Shown here piece after piece: positions 14,070 through 21,315 of a DNA stretch of 24,339 bases. Positions within the stretch are counted from its first letter, which is position 1. Every line of letters begins with the position of its first letter. Under the pieces are notes generated by a model that saw only the letters and a list, made by a program, of their open reading frames with translations, was not told where the DNA came from and ran no database searches. The DNA lies in assembly GCA_017964105.1 (NCBI GenBank), contig JAGCSP010000001.1, positions 1 to 24,339 on the forward strand, given 5' to 3'. The DNA is from Clostridia bacterium. GTDB taxonomy: Bacteria > Bacillota > Clostridia > Christensenellales > UBA1242. A program made the position numbers and the translations under genes.

Positions 14070-15158
14070 TCATGTGGATAATATTGTTGCCACGTTTTGT
14101 GGTAAATATTTATCTTCATTAAGTGCGCCAAATTTCGGATTAAAGATATAGCGTGTTAGTTTTGCTTGTTCATCTTTTGTTTTTATATCACAAGATATCC
14201 CATCTGCATCACAAAAATGAGTATTTAACAGTAAGTAGTTATAAAATTCTCCACACTTCATATGGTCTGGTACAATATTAAAATTCTTCAATGTGCCATT
14301 ATTTTGTTCGGTTAGCAAATGCATTGCCAATCTATCGAATTCTTTTAAGGTTGTGTGAGTATGTTTAATTTTACTAATATCAACATTTTTAATTACTTCT
14401 GCAAATAGTTTTAGTTCGTCTTTGTTAAGGTACTCAGTGGATATATCTTCCCAAATATTAAACTCTTTGCCATGTGCTTTAGCATTGTCGCATAAAATTG
14501 CGGCAAGATATGTGTATGTGTTTGTGAGTAAATGCTTTACATCCGCACTTTGTGGGTTTGATAGGAATACATCATAAATGCGATATGTATCAAAAAATGC
14601 GTCAAGATTTAAAATTAATTTTAGTGCATTTTCTTCGTTAGAGCGTGCATTAAATGACAATACTTTTATAAAATTATCCACGTTACCATTTGCGTATAAT
14701 ATTTTTAGTGCTTGGCTAGGGATAACTTTTTCAAGATTTTTGTATATATTTGAGCAAAAGTTGTATGTAGCATGTCCTGGTGCTTTTGCTGCTTGGCCCT
14801 TCACAATTTCGCTGGTATAGTATTCTGTGGCACCTTCGTTCAAAGCATAACCCATGCTTGTTTCCACTTGTAAATCGTCACCGATTTTTCTTTGGTATTT
14901 TTTGTGTAGGCCAATATATAGTTTATTAAAAGAACCGGATGTGCTAATTACATGCAAAAGTTCATGCACATAAATACTCAAGTCATTTAATGATCTTGGG
15001 CTAATGTACACAGTATCTTTTCTGTTAAATCGTGAAGTGGAAGTTGCAATGGCAAATTTGATATTTGCAAGCTTTTCCAATATTTTTACGTTAGAAATTC
15101 CAAAATACTCTGCTATTAACTTTTTAGCTTGTTCAGCTAGTTCTAAATTGATTGTCAT
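14070..15158 (-). CDS. Putative soluble zinc metallopeptidase, interrupted by TGA near its C-terminus
   Basis: The 362 residues to the first stop contain VHELLHVIS, a HEXXH zinc motif (H65-E66-L-L-H69), followed by NEGATEYY at 107-114, where E108 or E112 could be the third zinc ligand as in gluzincin-type peptidases. No signal peptide or membrane helix is seen, so it is probably cytosolic. The specific family is not recognised and the target is unknown. The frame continues 54 codons beyond TGA to TAA, and the terminator lies after that. This is the only stop of type TGA in the window that is not part of an ATGA overlap. The start at 15158 lacks an SD; a promoter places the transcript start at the ATG. 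Two further HEXXH proteins lie upstream in the same direction. Confidence 0.75.
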   Translation of the reverse strand: MTINLELAEQAKKLIAEYFGISNVKILEKLANIKFAIATSTSRFNRKDTVYISPRSLNDLSIYVHELLHVISTSGSFNKLYIGLHKKYQRKIGDDLQVETSMGYALNEGATEYYTSEIVKGQAAKAPGHATYNFCSNIYKNLEKVIPSQALKILYANGNVDNFIKVLSFNARSNEENALKLILNLDAFFDTYRIYDVFLSNPQSADVKHLLTNTYTYLAAILCDNAKAHGKEFNIWEDISTEYLNKDELKLFAEVIKNVDISKIKHTHTTLKEFDRLAMHLLTEQNNGTLKNFNIVPDHMKCGEFYNYLLLNTHFCDADGISCDIKTKDEQAKLTRYIFNPKFGALNEDKYLPQNVATILST

Positions 15159-15164
15159 GCTCTA

Positions 15165-15192
15165 ATTATATCATATATATAAAAATAATCAA
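15165..15192 (-). promoter_or_regulatory. Promoter of the metallopeptidase gene (leaderless type)
   Basis: TTGATT (15192-15187), 16 bp, then TATAAT (15170-15165) preceded by TGA (extended -10). Only six bases separate the -10 from the ATG at 15158, so RNA would start at or beside the start codon. Confidence 0.6.
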
Positions 15193-15201
15193 TAGCTTAA
15201 T

Positions 15202-15232
15202 AAAAAAAGAACTCTTGAAGTAGAGTCCTTTT
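15202..15232 (-). terminator. Terminator of the yugP pair
   Basis: On the minus strand AAAAGGACTCT (15232-15222) pairs with AGAGTTCTTTT (15215-15205) around six bases, with one G-T pair, then more T. It begins about 10 bases after the stop of the gene ending at 15242. Confidence 0.88.
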
Positions 15233-15241
15233 GTATTTAAA

Positions 15242-15979
15242 TTATCTTCGTCTATCTGCAAATACTAACACAAAACGTAAGAAATTAAGAATTGATACTA
15301 TTAGTGCTGCCACGTATGTTAGTGCTGCTGCATCTAGCACTTGTTTGGCGCCATGTACTTCTTCTTCATCTAGTAAACCAGTTGATTTTAGTAATTTCAA
15401 TGCACGTCTACTTGCGTTAAATTCGCATGGTAGTGTAATTAGGTTTACAACTACTGCAAATCCAAATACCGCAATACCACTCCAAAGCATAATGTTGCCA
15501 AATGTGCCATATGCTAGTGTTCCAAAACTAAATATCATACCAATTATCACAAGTGGCCATAGTAGCGCACTAGCAATATTTGATACTGGTATTGCAATAT
15601 TTCTAAGTATAATAGGGAAGTAATGCGTTTTGTATTGAATAGCATGCCCACATTCATGTGCGGCAACGCCTAGTGCTGTTACTGAATTGCTGTCGTGTAT
15701 ATCGCTAGATAGTGCAACAGTTTTGTCTCTGTGGCTATAATAGTCGGTAAGATTGCCGCCAATTCGCTTTATTTGCACATTTGTAATATTTGCACCTTCT
15801 AGTAGTATTTTGGCCACTTCTGCGCCTGTTCTTCCGCTTTTACTTGCAACCTCGCTATATGTGTTTGCAGCGTTATTAACTTTTATTTGTGCGTATATAG
15901 AGAGTATTAGTCCAGGAATAAGTATTATTACAATTATGTAATATTCCCAATATCCGCTAAGTAATAATAAATTGTTCAT
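15242..15979 (-). CDS. yugP: YugP-like membrane zinc metallopeptidase (copy 1)
   Basis: This is a membrane-bound peptidase of the Zn_peptidase_2 family (B. subtilis YugP type). It has 245 residues, near the family length of about 225-230. A first helix lies at about 10-30. The zinc site AAHECGHAIQ carries H108, E109 and H112. Membrane helices follow at about 120-180 (e.g. IIGMIFSFGTLAYG, AVFGFAVVVNLITLP). The conserved EFNASRRALKLL and AALTYVAALI blocks come after. It ends with Arg-rich FADRRR. It starts four bases after the stop of a paralogue and is surely co-transcribed; the SD is weak (AGAAGA). Substrates of this family are poorly known. The membership is clear. Confidence 0.93.
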   Translation of the reverse strand: MNNLLLLSGYWEYYIIVIILIPGLILSIYAQIKVNNAANTYSEVASKSGRTGAEVAKILLEGANITNVQIKRIGGNLTDYYSHRDKTVALSSDIHDSNSVTALGVAAHECGHAIQYKTHYFPIILRNIAIPVSNIASALLWPLVIIGMIFSFGTLAYGTFGNIMLWSGIAVFGFAVVVNLITLPCEFNASRRALKLLKSTGLLDEEEVHGAKQVLDAAALTYVAALIVSILNFLRFVLVFADRRR

Positions 15980-15982
15980 ATT

Positions 15983-16714
15983 TTATCTTCTTTTTCTTGG
16001 TTTGCCGTATTTAAATCTACGCCATAATTTTACAATCAAAAAGTCATCAAATAGTGCAACCATGTATGTTTGGCTAGCAATTGATAACAGCTTGCGTGCT
16101 TTGCCAATTTCGTCTTTTGATATAATTTGATTTTCTTTTAAAAATTTCAGTGCACGACCGCTTGCATCTCGTTCCATAGGAATGGTGAGAACTTTTAGTA
16201 GTGCATTTAATACAAATAATCCCACACCACCGAACACCAATCCATATGCAATTGCCATTTCATAACTAAATAGCATAAAGCCAACGCCTACAAGTATGCA
16301 TGGAATTATTAGTTTGTTTGTAAAGCGCGTAATTCTTTGTAAAATGCGTGTCAAATGATACAACTTATCATTAGTATGGTCTTGCATGGCATGTCCAAAC
16401 TCATGAGCAGCAATGGTTACTGCTGCGAGAGAAGCGCTGTGAGCAACTTCTTCACTAAGGAATAATACTTTTTGTTTACCACCCATATATGCATCAGATA
16501 GCTTGCCATCAATTAGTGACATTTGCATATCATCATATCCAAGCATTTCACGTGCTGCAAAAGCAAATTGCTCGCCAGTGATACCTGCTTGATTTTGAAC
16601 TTTTAAATACTTGGAATACACACGCCAAATACGAGAGCGTGACGTAAGTACCATAAGAAGTGAAAAGAATACTAGTGCGCCAAGTATAATGTATGCTATT
16701 GTATTTGCACTCAT
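15983..16714 (-). CDS. yugP: YugP-like membrane zinc metallopeptidase (copy 2)
   Basis: A paralogue of the next gene with the same block order. N-terminal membrane helix; zinc site AAHEFGHAMQ (H104, E105, H108, counted from the chosen start); two or three helices (IPCILVGVGFMLFSYEMAIA, LVFGGVGLFVLNALLK); MERDASGRALKFL and ASQTYMVALFDD. It has 243 residues and ends in basic KPRKRR. An upstream in-frame ATG exists at 16726, but AAGGA (16730-16726) overlaps it; the ATG at 16714 is 11 bases from that SD and is preferred. The two copies are clearly diverged from each other, so the duplication is not recent. Confidence 0.92.
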   Translation of the reverse strand: MSANTIAYIILGALVFFSLLMVLTSRSRIWRVYSKYLKVQNQAGITGEQFAFAAREMLGYDDMQMSLIDGKLSDAYMGGKQKVLFLSEEVAHSASLAAVTIAAHEFGHAMQDHTNDKLYHLTRILQRITRFTNKLIIPCILVGVGFMLFSYEMAIAYGLVFGGVGLFVLNALLKVLTIPMERDASGRALKFLKENQIISKDEIGKARKLLSIASQTYMVALFDDFLIVKLWRRFKYGKPRKRR

Positions 16715-16748
16715 AAGGGTTACCATCCTTAAATAGTTTTATACATAT

Positions 16749-16777
16749 ATTATACTTAGTTTTTTATATTTCGCCAA
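16749..16777 (-). promoter_or_regulatory. Promoter of the yugP pair
   Basis: TTGGCG (16777-16772), 17 bp, TATAAT (16754-16749). Start expected near 16742, giving a UTR of about 28 bases with AAGGA. Confidence 0.65.
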
Positions 16778-16799
16778 ATATTTAGCGTGCTAAATATTT
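16776..16799. repeat. 24-bp dyad across the stop of the 300-residue gene
   Basis: AAATATTTAGC and GCTAAATATTT are perfect 11-bp inverted copies around GT. The dyad includes the TAG stop (16790-16792) and overlaps the -35 box of the yugP promoter. No T-run follows, so it is not a standard terminator; an operator or a 3'-end RNA hairpin is possible. Confidence 0.5.
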
Positions 16800-17692
16800 A
16801 ATTGGACTTCTTCAATATCTATTATTTTATGGGAATGAATTTTGAAATTGTACGATTTAACAGAGTCTGCAAACACGGTGTAATTTATGTTATTTTCATC
16901 GTACGCGTTGTAGTAGTATTCGTGTATGGTGCCAAAATAATCTAGCAATTTCTGTGCATCAATATCATCTTGAAAACAGTGTTTTGTAAGTGAATAGTTG
17001 CCACAAATAATTGAGTCAAACATATGCATTGGTAGCAATCTATCGTCATTGCACTCAAGCGGTGAGTTATGCATATACACGTAGTATGTGTCAAATACAT
17101 TGCCTTTTATGTCAAAATCATACACTTTGCCATGGCCACATGTATCAAATGTATTTATTAGTATCTTTATATGATCGTCTATTTCTTCTATATATTCGCA
17201 AATGTTATTTAGTATTACATTAAAGTTTTCATCTAGCACAATTACATATTGCTTATCTGCACATTTGCCTTTTATAAACACGAAGCTATTTGTATTTGCA
17301 TGCACCTGTTGCAGTACGGGGGAACATATAGTTTGTTTTAGTTCGTTTTCTAAATAAACCTTAGTGATTGTTTTATTTGATTCAAAACACATTATTTTTA
17401 TTTTGCCAAATGTTGCGCTGTACGATGGTGATAATTTGTCGTAGTTAAGCACAGGCGTTATGTGAATATCGTAGTGATTGAATGTGTAAGGAATTGTTTG
17501 AACCATGTTTGAACTTTGTTGTGGAATAAGTAAGTTTATGTTATCTTCCAATTTTCCTTTTGCCGGGCTAAACTCTATATACACATTACCATCAGTAAGC
17601 AAGTGTACTTTTTTATCGCCTATTAAGATATTGTCATCATCTATTTTTAGTGTGCCAAGCACATCTGATGATATATGTAAAAATTTTTTCAT
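16790..17692 (-). CDS. Unrecognised 300-residue protein
   Basis: I do not recognise this protein. It begins MKKFLHISSDVLGTLKIDDD and has no signal peptide or membrane helix. The sequence is beta-rich with regular short strands (e.g. YIEFSP, IHITPVLNY, SFVFIKGK, YVIVLDENFNVILN), suggesting a beta-propeller-like or jelly-roll sensor fold; this is a guess from pattern only. It is acidic and rich in Asn, Asp, Tyr and His. SD AAAAGGAAA is about eight bases before the ATG. It is transcribed ahead of the yugP pair in the same direction but ends in TAG with a dyad, and the yugP pair has its own promoter. Codon use matches neighbours. Confidence 0.75.
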   Translation of the reverse strand: MKKFLHISSDVLGTLKIDDDNILIGDKKVHLLTDGNVYIEFSPAKGKLEDNINLLIPQQSSNMVQTIPYTFNHYDIHITPVLNYDKLSPSYSATFGKIKIMCFESNKTITKVYLENELKQTICSPVLQQVHANTNSFVFIKGKCADKQYVIVLDENFNVILNNICEYIEEIDDHIKILINTFDTCGHGKVYDFDIKGNVFDTYYVYMHNSPLECNDDRLLPMHMFDSIICGNYSLTKHCFQDDIDAQKLLDYFGTIHEYYYNAYDENNINYTVFADSVKSYNFKIHSHKIIDIEEVQLNI

Positions 17693-17741
17693 ATAATTTT
17701 CCTTTTAATATATAGCATTTTGAATTAAATGTTGTTACATG

Positions 17742-17750
17742 TGCAATAAT
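17742..17750 (+). promoter_or_regulatory. Extended -10 promoter of the 118-residue gene (leaderless type)
   Basis: TGC followed by AATAAT (17745-17750) is an extended -10 box. TTGAAT (17720-17725) is 19 bp upstream, a loose -35. Seven bases separate the -10 from the ATG at 17758. Confidence 0.45.
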
Positions 17751-17757
17751 TTAAAAT

Positions 17758-18114
17758 ATGAGAAATAGTATATTGAAACAAATTGTCTTTTACAAAAATA
17801 GTGGGATTTATGTGGCTGGCGCATTTAAGCCAAAACGCAATTGCAATATTTTACAATTTAAAAACGATAATTATGTGCTTAGTGATAGCGACATAAATCA
17901 TATGTTTAATGCATTTGTAAATTTAATAAAAAAGAATACATTATTAAAATATGAAACAATGTACAAAAATAAAACCAAGTATTTGGTGGATAGGCTAAAT
18001 GATGCACTAATTGAGCTAAATAAAAAAGATGAACAAATAGTGGAACTAACTAAGTTGTGTGGCCAAACTGATAGTTGCAATTTACATTATTCGAATAAAA
18101 AAATTAAAAATTAA
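17758..18114 (+). CDS. Unrecognised 118-residue protein with C-terminal coiled coil
   Basis: No known family is evident. The N-terminal half (VFYKNSGIYVAGAFKPKRN) looks like a small beta unit. About residues 48-100 form a helical, heptad-like stretch (LVDRLNDALIELNKKDEQIVEL) likely to be a coiled coil. The tail is Lys/Asn-rich. No SD precedes the ATG, and the promoter sits right against it. It lies 60 bp before addB, in the same direction, but addB has its own promoter. Codon use fits neighbours, and the length and open frame make it a likely real gene. Any link to DNA repair is only positional. Confidence 0.6.
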   Translation: MRNSILKQIVFYKNSGIYVAGAFKPKRNCNILQFKNDNYVLSDSDINHMFNAFVNLIKKNTLLKYETMYKNKTKYLVDRLNDALIELNKKDEQIVELTKLCGQTDSCNLHYSNKKIKN

Positions 18115-18133
18115 TTTAATAATAAATTAAATT
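18113..18133 (+). repeat. AT-only hairpin between the 118-residue gene and addB
   Basis: AATTTAAT (18113-18120) and ATTAAATT (18126-18133) are perfect inverted copies around AATAA. It is a weak terminator at best. Confidence 0.3.
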
Positions 18134-18138
18134 TTAAT

Positions 18139-18167
18139 TTGCAAAAGGTAAAAATATTTGCTAAAAT
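18139..18167 (+). promoter_or_regulatory. Promoter of addBA (leaderless type)
   Basis: TTGCAA (18139-18144), exactly 17 bp, TAAAAT (18162-18167) preceded by TGC (extended -10). Seven bases separate the -10 from the addB ATG at 18175. No SD is found in a usable position. Confidence 0.6.
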
Positions 18168-18174
18168 CAAATTG

Positions 18175-21100
18175 ATGAAAGTAAATGTTTTTTTATCTCA
18201 GGTTAGTCAAATTGCCAATGAAGAAATGCTAAACAAATTAGTAGACAGACAAAATGGCTACGACTACATAATCATTACACCTGACAGATGCAACTTTAAT
18301 ATTGAAAATTTAGTCTTCGATATATTAAACGAGGATAGTCTTTTTGATGTTAATGTAATGACAATGACGCGTTTTACTCGCAAAATACTTGGGCTAAAAA
18401 ATCTAAATAAAAAGATACTTACAATGCAAGGTGCTTGCAGCATTATTCAAAAAATACTTATTGAGAATAAAGATGAGTTACTTAGTTTTGGCAAATCTTA
18501 CGCATATAAGGGGTTTAGTAAAGAATTGTTTGAAACAATTTCTATGTTCAAGAGTTGCCATATACGGCCAGAAAACATAAACGAGAATGTTAGCTCACAA
18601 GCATTACAAAATAAATTGCACGATATCAAGCTTGTATATGCAAAATATGAAGAGTTTTTGCAAGGTGAATATACTGATAGTTTTAATAGATTAAATCTTC
18701 TAAAAGACACTATTGGAGATGAAGTAAAAAATACTCATTTTTATTTACTTGGTTTTGATGATTTTACAATTCAACAATATGGTGTAATTCAAAGTTTAAT
18801 AAAACATGCGGCAAGCGTTAATATTGCCACAACAAAAAGTGATAAAGTAAATAAATCAATTTACCTAAACAATGTGTATTATAACTTGGTAAATATTTGT
18901 GACTTGTTGGGAGTAGTGCCAAGTGTAAAATATATTGAGAACGGCTTAGATAATAGCAAACGATTTGTTGCCGACTATGCTTTTAGTTTTGGTGGAAAGG
19001 GCGATATATCCAATTATTTGAATGTGCTAAAATTTGACAACGCACAAGATGAAATTGAGTATGTTGCAAATGAAATTTGTTTAAATTTAGTTAGGAATAA
19101 CGCAAAATTTGATGATTTTTGTGTAGTTTTACCATCATTTGATGGCATGGAAGAAAAAGTAAAGCACGCGTTTGATAATGCGGGTGTGCCATATTTTATT
19201 GATAAATCAAAAACTTTAAGAGATGTTTCTGCATTTAGTTTTATTTCAAAATTGATAAATTTGCCAATAAATTTTTCAAGAGAAAATCTAATGGAATTAT
19301 TGCATAATGCATATTTGAATCTAGATTATTATGCTGTGTGTGATTATTGCAGAAATGTGATTGAAAAAGGCCTTTATGGTGATGCGCTATATCTTAGCGA
19401 AGATGAAAATATTTCGTCTGCATTATCCACGCTAAAAAGTATTGATACAGATAGTCACCCAGTTGGCGACCATCTAAACAATATGCTTGAGCTTTTTGAT
19501 AAACTAAATTTTGTTGGTGCGCTAACTAGTGTAATGCAAAGTTACAAAGACAATGATATTGTGGAATACAGAACTTTATCGCAAACACAAACAAAGTTAG
19601 CTAAAATTGTGGAAGAATTAAATGGTGTACTTGGCGATTATGAGTGTGATTATTCTACGTTTGTGCTACTCGTGGATTCATATATTGACAACACATCTAT
19701 TGCATTGCCACCTATTACATCGTGTGTGTTTGTTGCAGACCAAAAATCCAGTTATTTTACGCATAAAAAATACGTATATATGTTAAATGTAAATGAGGGT
19801 ATAGTGCCAGCATACAATGCTGACCTTGGAATCATTAGCGATGAAGATATGGCAAAGATTGATAAAAAACTTAGCCCAACTATTGCATATACAAACAAAA
19901 AAATACGTTACAAAGTGTTTGAAAATTTGTTTAGTGCAGATTGCACTCTTACACTATGTAGTGTAAATATGTCTAGCGTGGGTGAAAAATTATACCCGGC
20001 AAGTTTTATGGTAAACTTGGCAAAAATGGGCGGTGTTGATGAAAAGCCCGGTAGTGCAGCCGTTGATATTGTTAATGCAAATTTTGAAAAAATTGATAAG
20101 CAAAATGTATTGTTTAATAGTTTTTCCAAATCAAATGCAGAAAAGAATTACATTACATTATTAAAAAGCACCAATCAAATAGAAAACAAAGCATTAAATC
20201 AGTTAACTGCCACACTAGGTAAGGTTGTAGACAAGCGAGAATATGTTACAAATTTACATTATGAAAATATCAAAAAACCAATTGATGCGAGTGAGGTGTA
20301 TTTTCCATATGGTAAGAGTAGTATTAGCCAAGTGCAAACATATTACAAATGCCCATACAAGCATTTTGCGTCCTATGCTTTGCGATTAAAGGAGCAGATA
20401 TCAGATAATATTCGTCCACTTGATTATGGTAATATTATTCACAGATTTTTAGAATTATCTGTTGGTCAGGTGGAAAATTGTGATAACTTATCAAAATTAG
20501 CCAAAGACACAATAGAACAAGTACTTAAAGAAGATGAATATGTTGCAATTGCCACAAGTTCAAAAAATATTTACAACATCAAAGCATTAAAGAGAGAATG
20601 TTTAAGAATATTAAAGACAATTAAAAACCAATTGAGTGTAAGTGAATTCAAACCAAAATACTATGAAAAAGAATTTAGCGGTGTTGAGGTAAAATTAGGT
20701 GGCAAAACTATTACATTTGGTGGAGTCATAGATAGGGTTGATACATATGACAATTATTTTAGAATAATTGACTACAAAACAGGTAGCGATGATTTTAAAG
20801 ATTTTGGTGAAGTGGCAAAAGGTGTACGTTTGCAATTGATTATGTATCTAAAAGCATATATGGACAAAACTCATCTATTGCCTGCCGGAGCATTTTATAT
20901 GCCTATTTCTGTAAGCTTTGACAATAAAAAAGATGGCGACAGCATGTACAAATACAAAGGCATAATATTAAATGAAATAAATAATATGTTTGCAATGGAT
21001 AGTACCTTACGTGAGCCAAGAACATCTAGCAAAGTGATAAACGTGGCAATGGATAAAGATAGCAAGCCTACCAAAACTGGTGCAAACTTGCGACTTAGTC

Positions 21101-21315
21101 ATGAAGAAATAGTAAAACTTACTGATTACGTTTACAATATGCTTGTAAAAGCGGTAGAAAAAATTCTTTCAGGAGATATATCTCCTGAGCCATATAAAAA
21201 TGGCAATTTGAAATCATGCAAATATTGTCCATACAAGGCAATGTGTAATTTTAGTGAAGATTATAAAAACACATATAATGAATACGTGAAGATAGAAAAT
21301 ATTTCGGAGTTGTAA
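18175..21315 (+). CDS. addB: AddB, helicase-nuclease subunit B
   Basis: AddB forms with AddA the ATP-driven helicase-nuclease that resects double-strand breaks and recognises Chi. The start is taken at ATG 18175 (MKVNVFLSQVSQ), not the TTG at 18139, which is the -35 box. The protein has 1046 residues, shorter than the about 1160 of B. subtilis. The C-terminal nuclease domain is intact: GGVIDRVDTYDNYFRIIDYKTG with D866-Y867-K868. The four Cys of the Fe-S staple are present: C726 in YYKCPYKHF and C1015, C1018, C1024 in SCKYCPYKAMC. The N-terminus, however, lacks the Walker A motif (GRxGSGKT in B. subtilis); the corresponding stretch reads VFLSQVSQIANE. The stop TAA overlaps the addA ATG by one base. 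Confidence 0.93.
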   Translation: MKVNVFLSQVSQIANEEMLNKLVDRQNGYDYIIITPDRCNFNIENLVFDILNEDSLFDVNVMTMTRFTRKILGLKNLNKKILTMQGACSIIQKILIENKDELLSFGKSYAYKGFSKELFETISMFKSCHIRPENINENVSSQALQNKLHDIKLVYAKYEEFLQGEYTDSFNRLNLLKDTIGDEVKNTHFYLLGFDDFTIQQYGVIQSLIKHAASVNIATTKSDKVNKSIYLNNVYYNLVNICDLLGVVPSVKYIENGLDNSKRFVADYAFSFGGKGDISNYLNVLKFDNAQDEIEYVANEICLNLVRNNAKFDDFCVVLPSFDGMEEKVKHAFDNAGVPYFIDKSKTLRDVSAFSFISKLINLPINFSRENLMELLHNAYLNLDYYAVCDYCRNVIEKGLYGDALYLSEDENISSALSTLKSIDTDSHPVGDHLNNMLELFDKLNFVGALTSVMQSYKDNDIVEYRTLSQTQTKLAKIVEELNGVLGDYECDYSTFVLLVDSYIDNTSIALPPITSCVFVADQKSSYFTHKKYVYMLNVNEGIVPAYNADLGIISDEDMAKIDKKLSPTIAYTNKKIRYKVFENLFSADCTLTLCSVNMSSVGEKLYPASFMVNLAKMGGVDEKPGSAAVDIVNANFEKIDKQNVLFNSFSKSNAEKNYITLLKSTNQIENKALNQLTATLGKVVDKREYVTNLHYENIKKPIDASEVYFPYGKSSISQVQTYYKCPYKHFASYALRLKEQISDNIRPLDYGNIIHRFLELSVGQVENCDNLSKLAKDTIEQVLKEDEYVAIATSSKNIYNIKALKRECLRILKTIKNQLSVSEFKPKYYEKEFSGVEVKLGGKTITFGGVIDRVDTYDNYFRIIDYKTGSDDFKDFGEVAKGVRLQLIMYLKAYMDKTHLLPAGAFYMPISVSFDNKKDGDSMYKYKGIILNEINNMFAMDSTLREPRTSSKVINVAMDKDSKPTKTGANLRLSHEEIVKLTDYVYNMLVKAVEKILSGDISPEPYKNGNLKSCKYCPYKAMCNFSEDYKNTYNEYVKIENISEL

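Noticed and set aside
14070..14072. TGA reassigned to an amino acid in this genome
   Set aside because: About 15 kb of other coding sequence, including large genes, has no in-frame TGA; TGG is used normally for Trp, and TGA serves as a stop in the ATGA overlaps.
18139..18174. TTG start for addB
   Set aside because: The TTG is the -35 box of a well-spaced promoter and has no SD; ATG at 18175 gives the expected AddB N-terminus.
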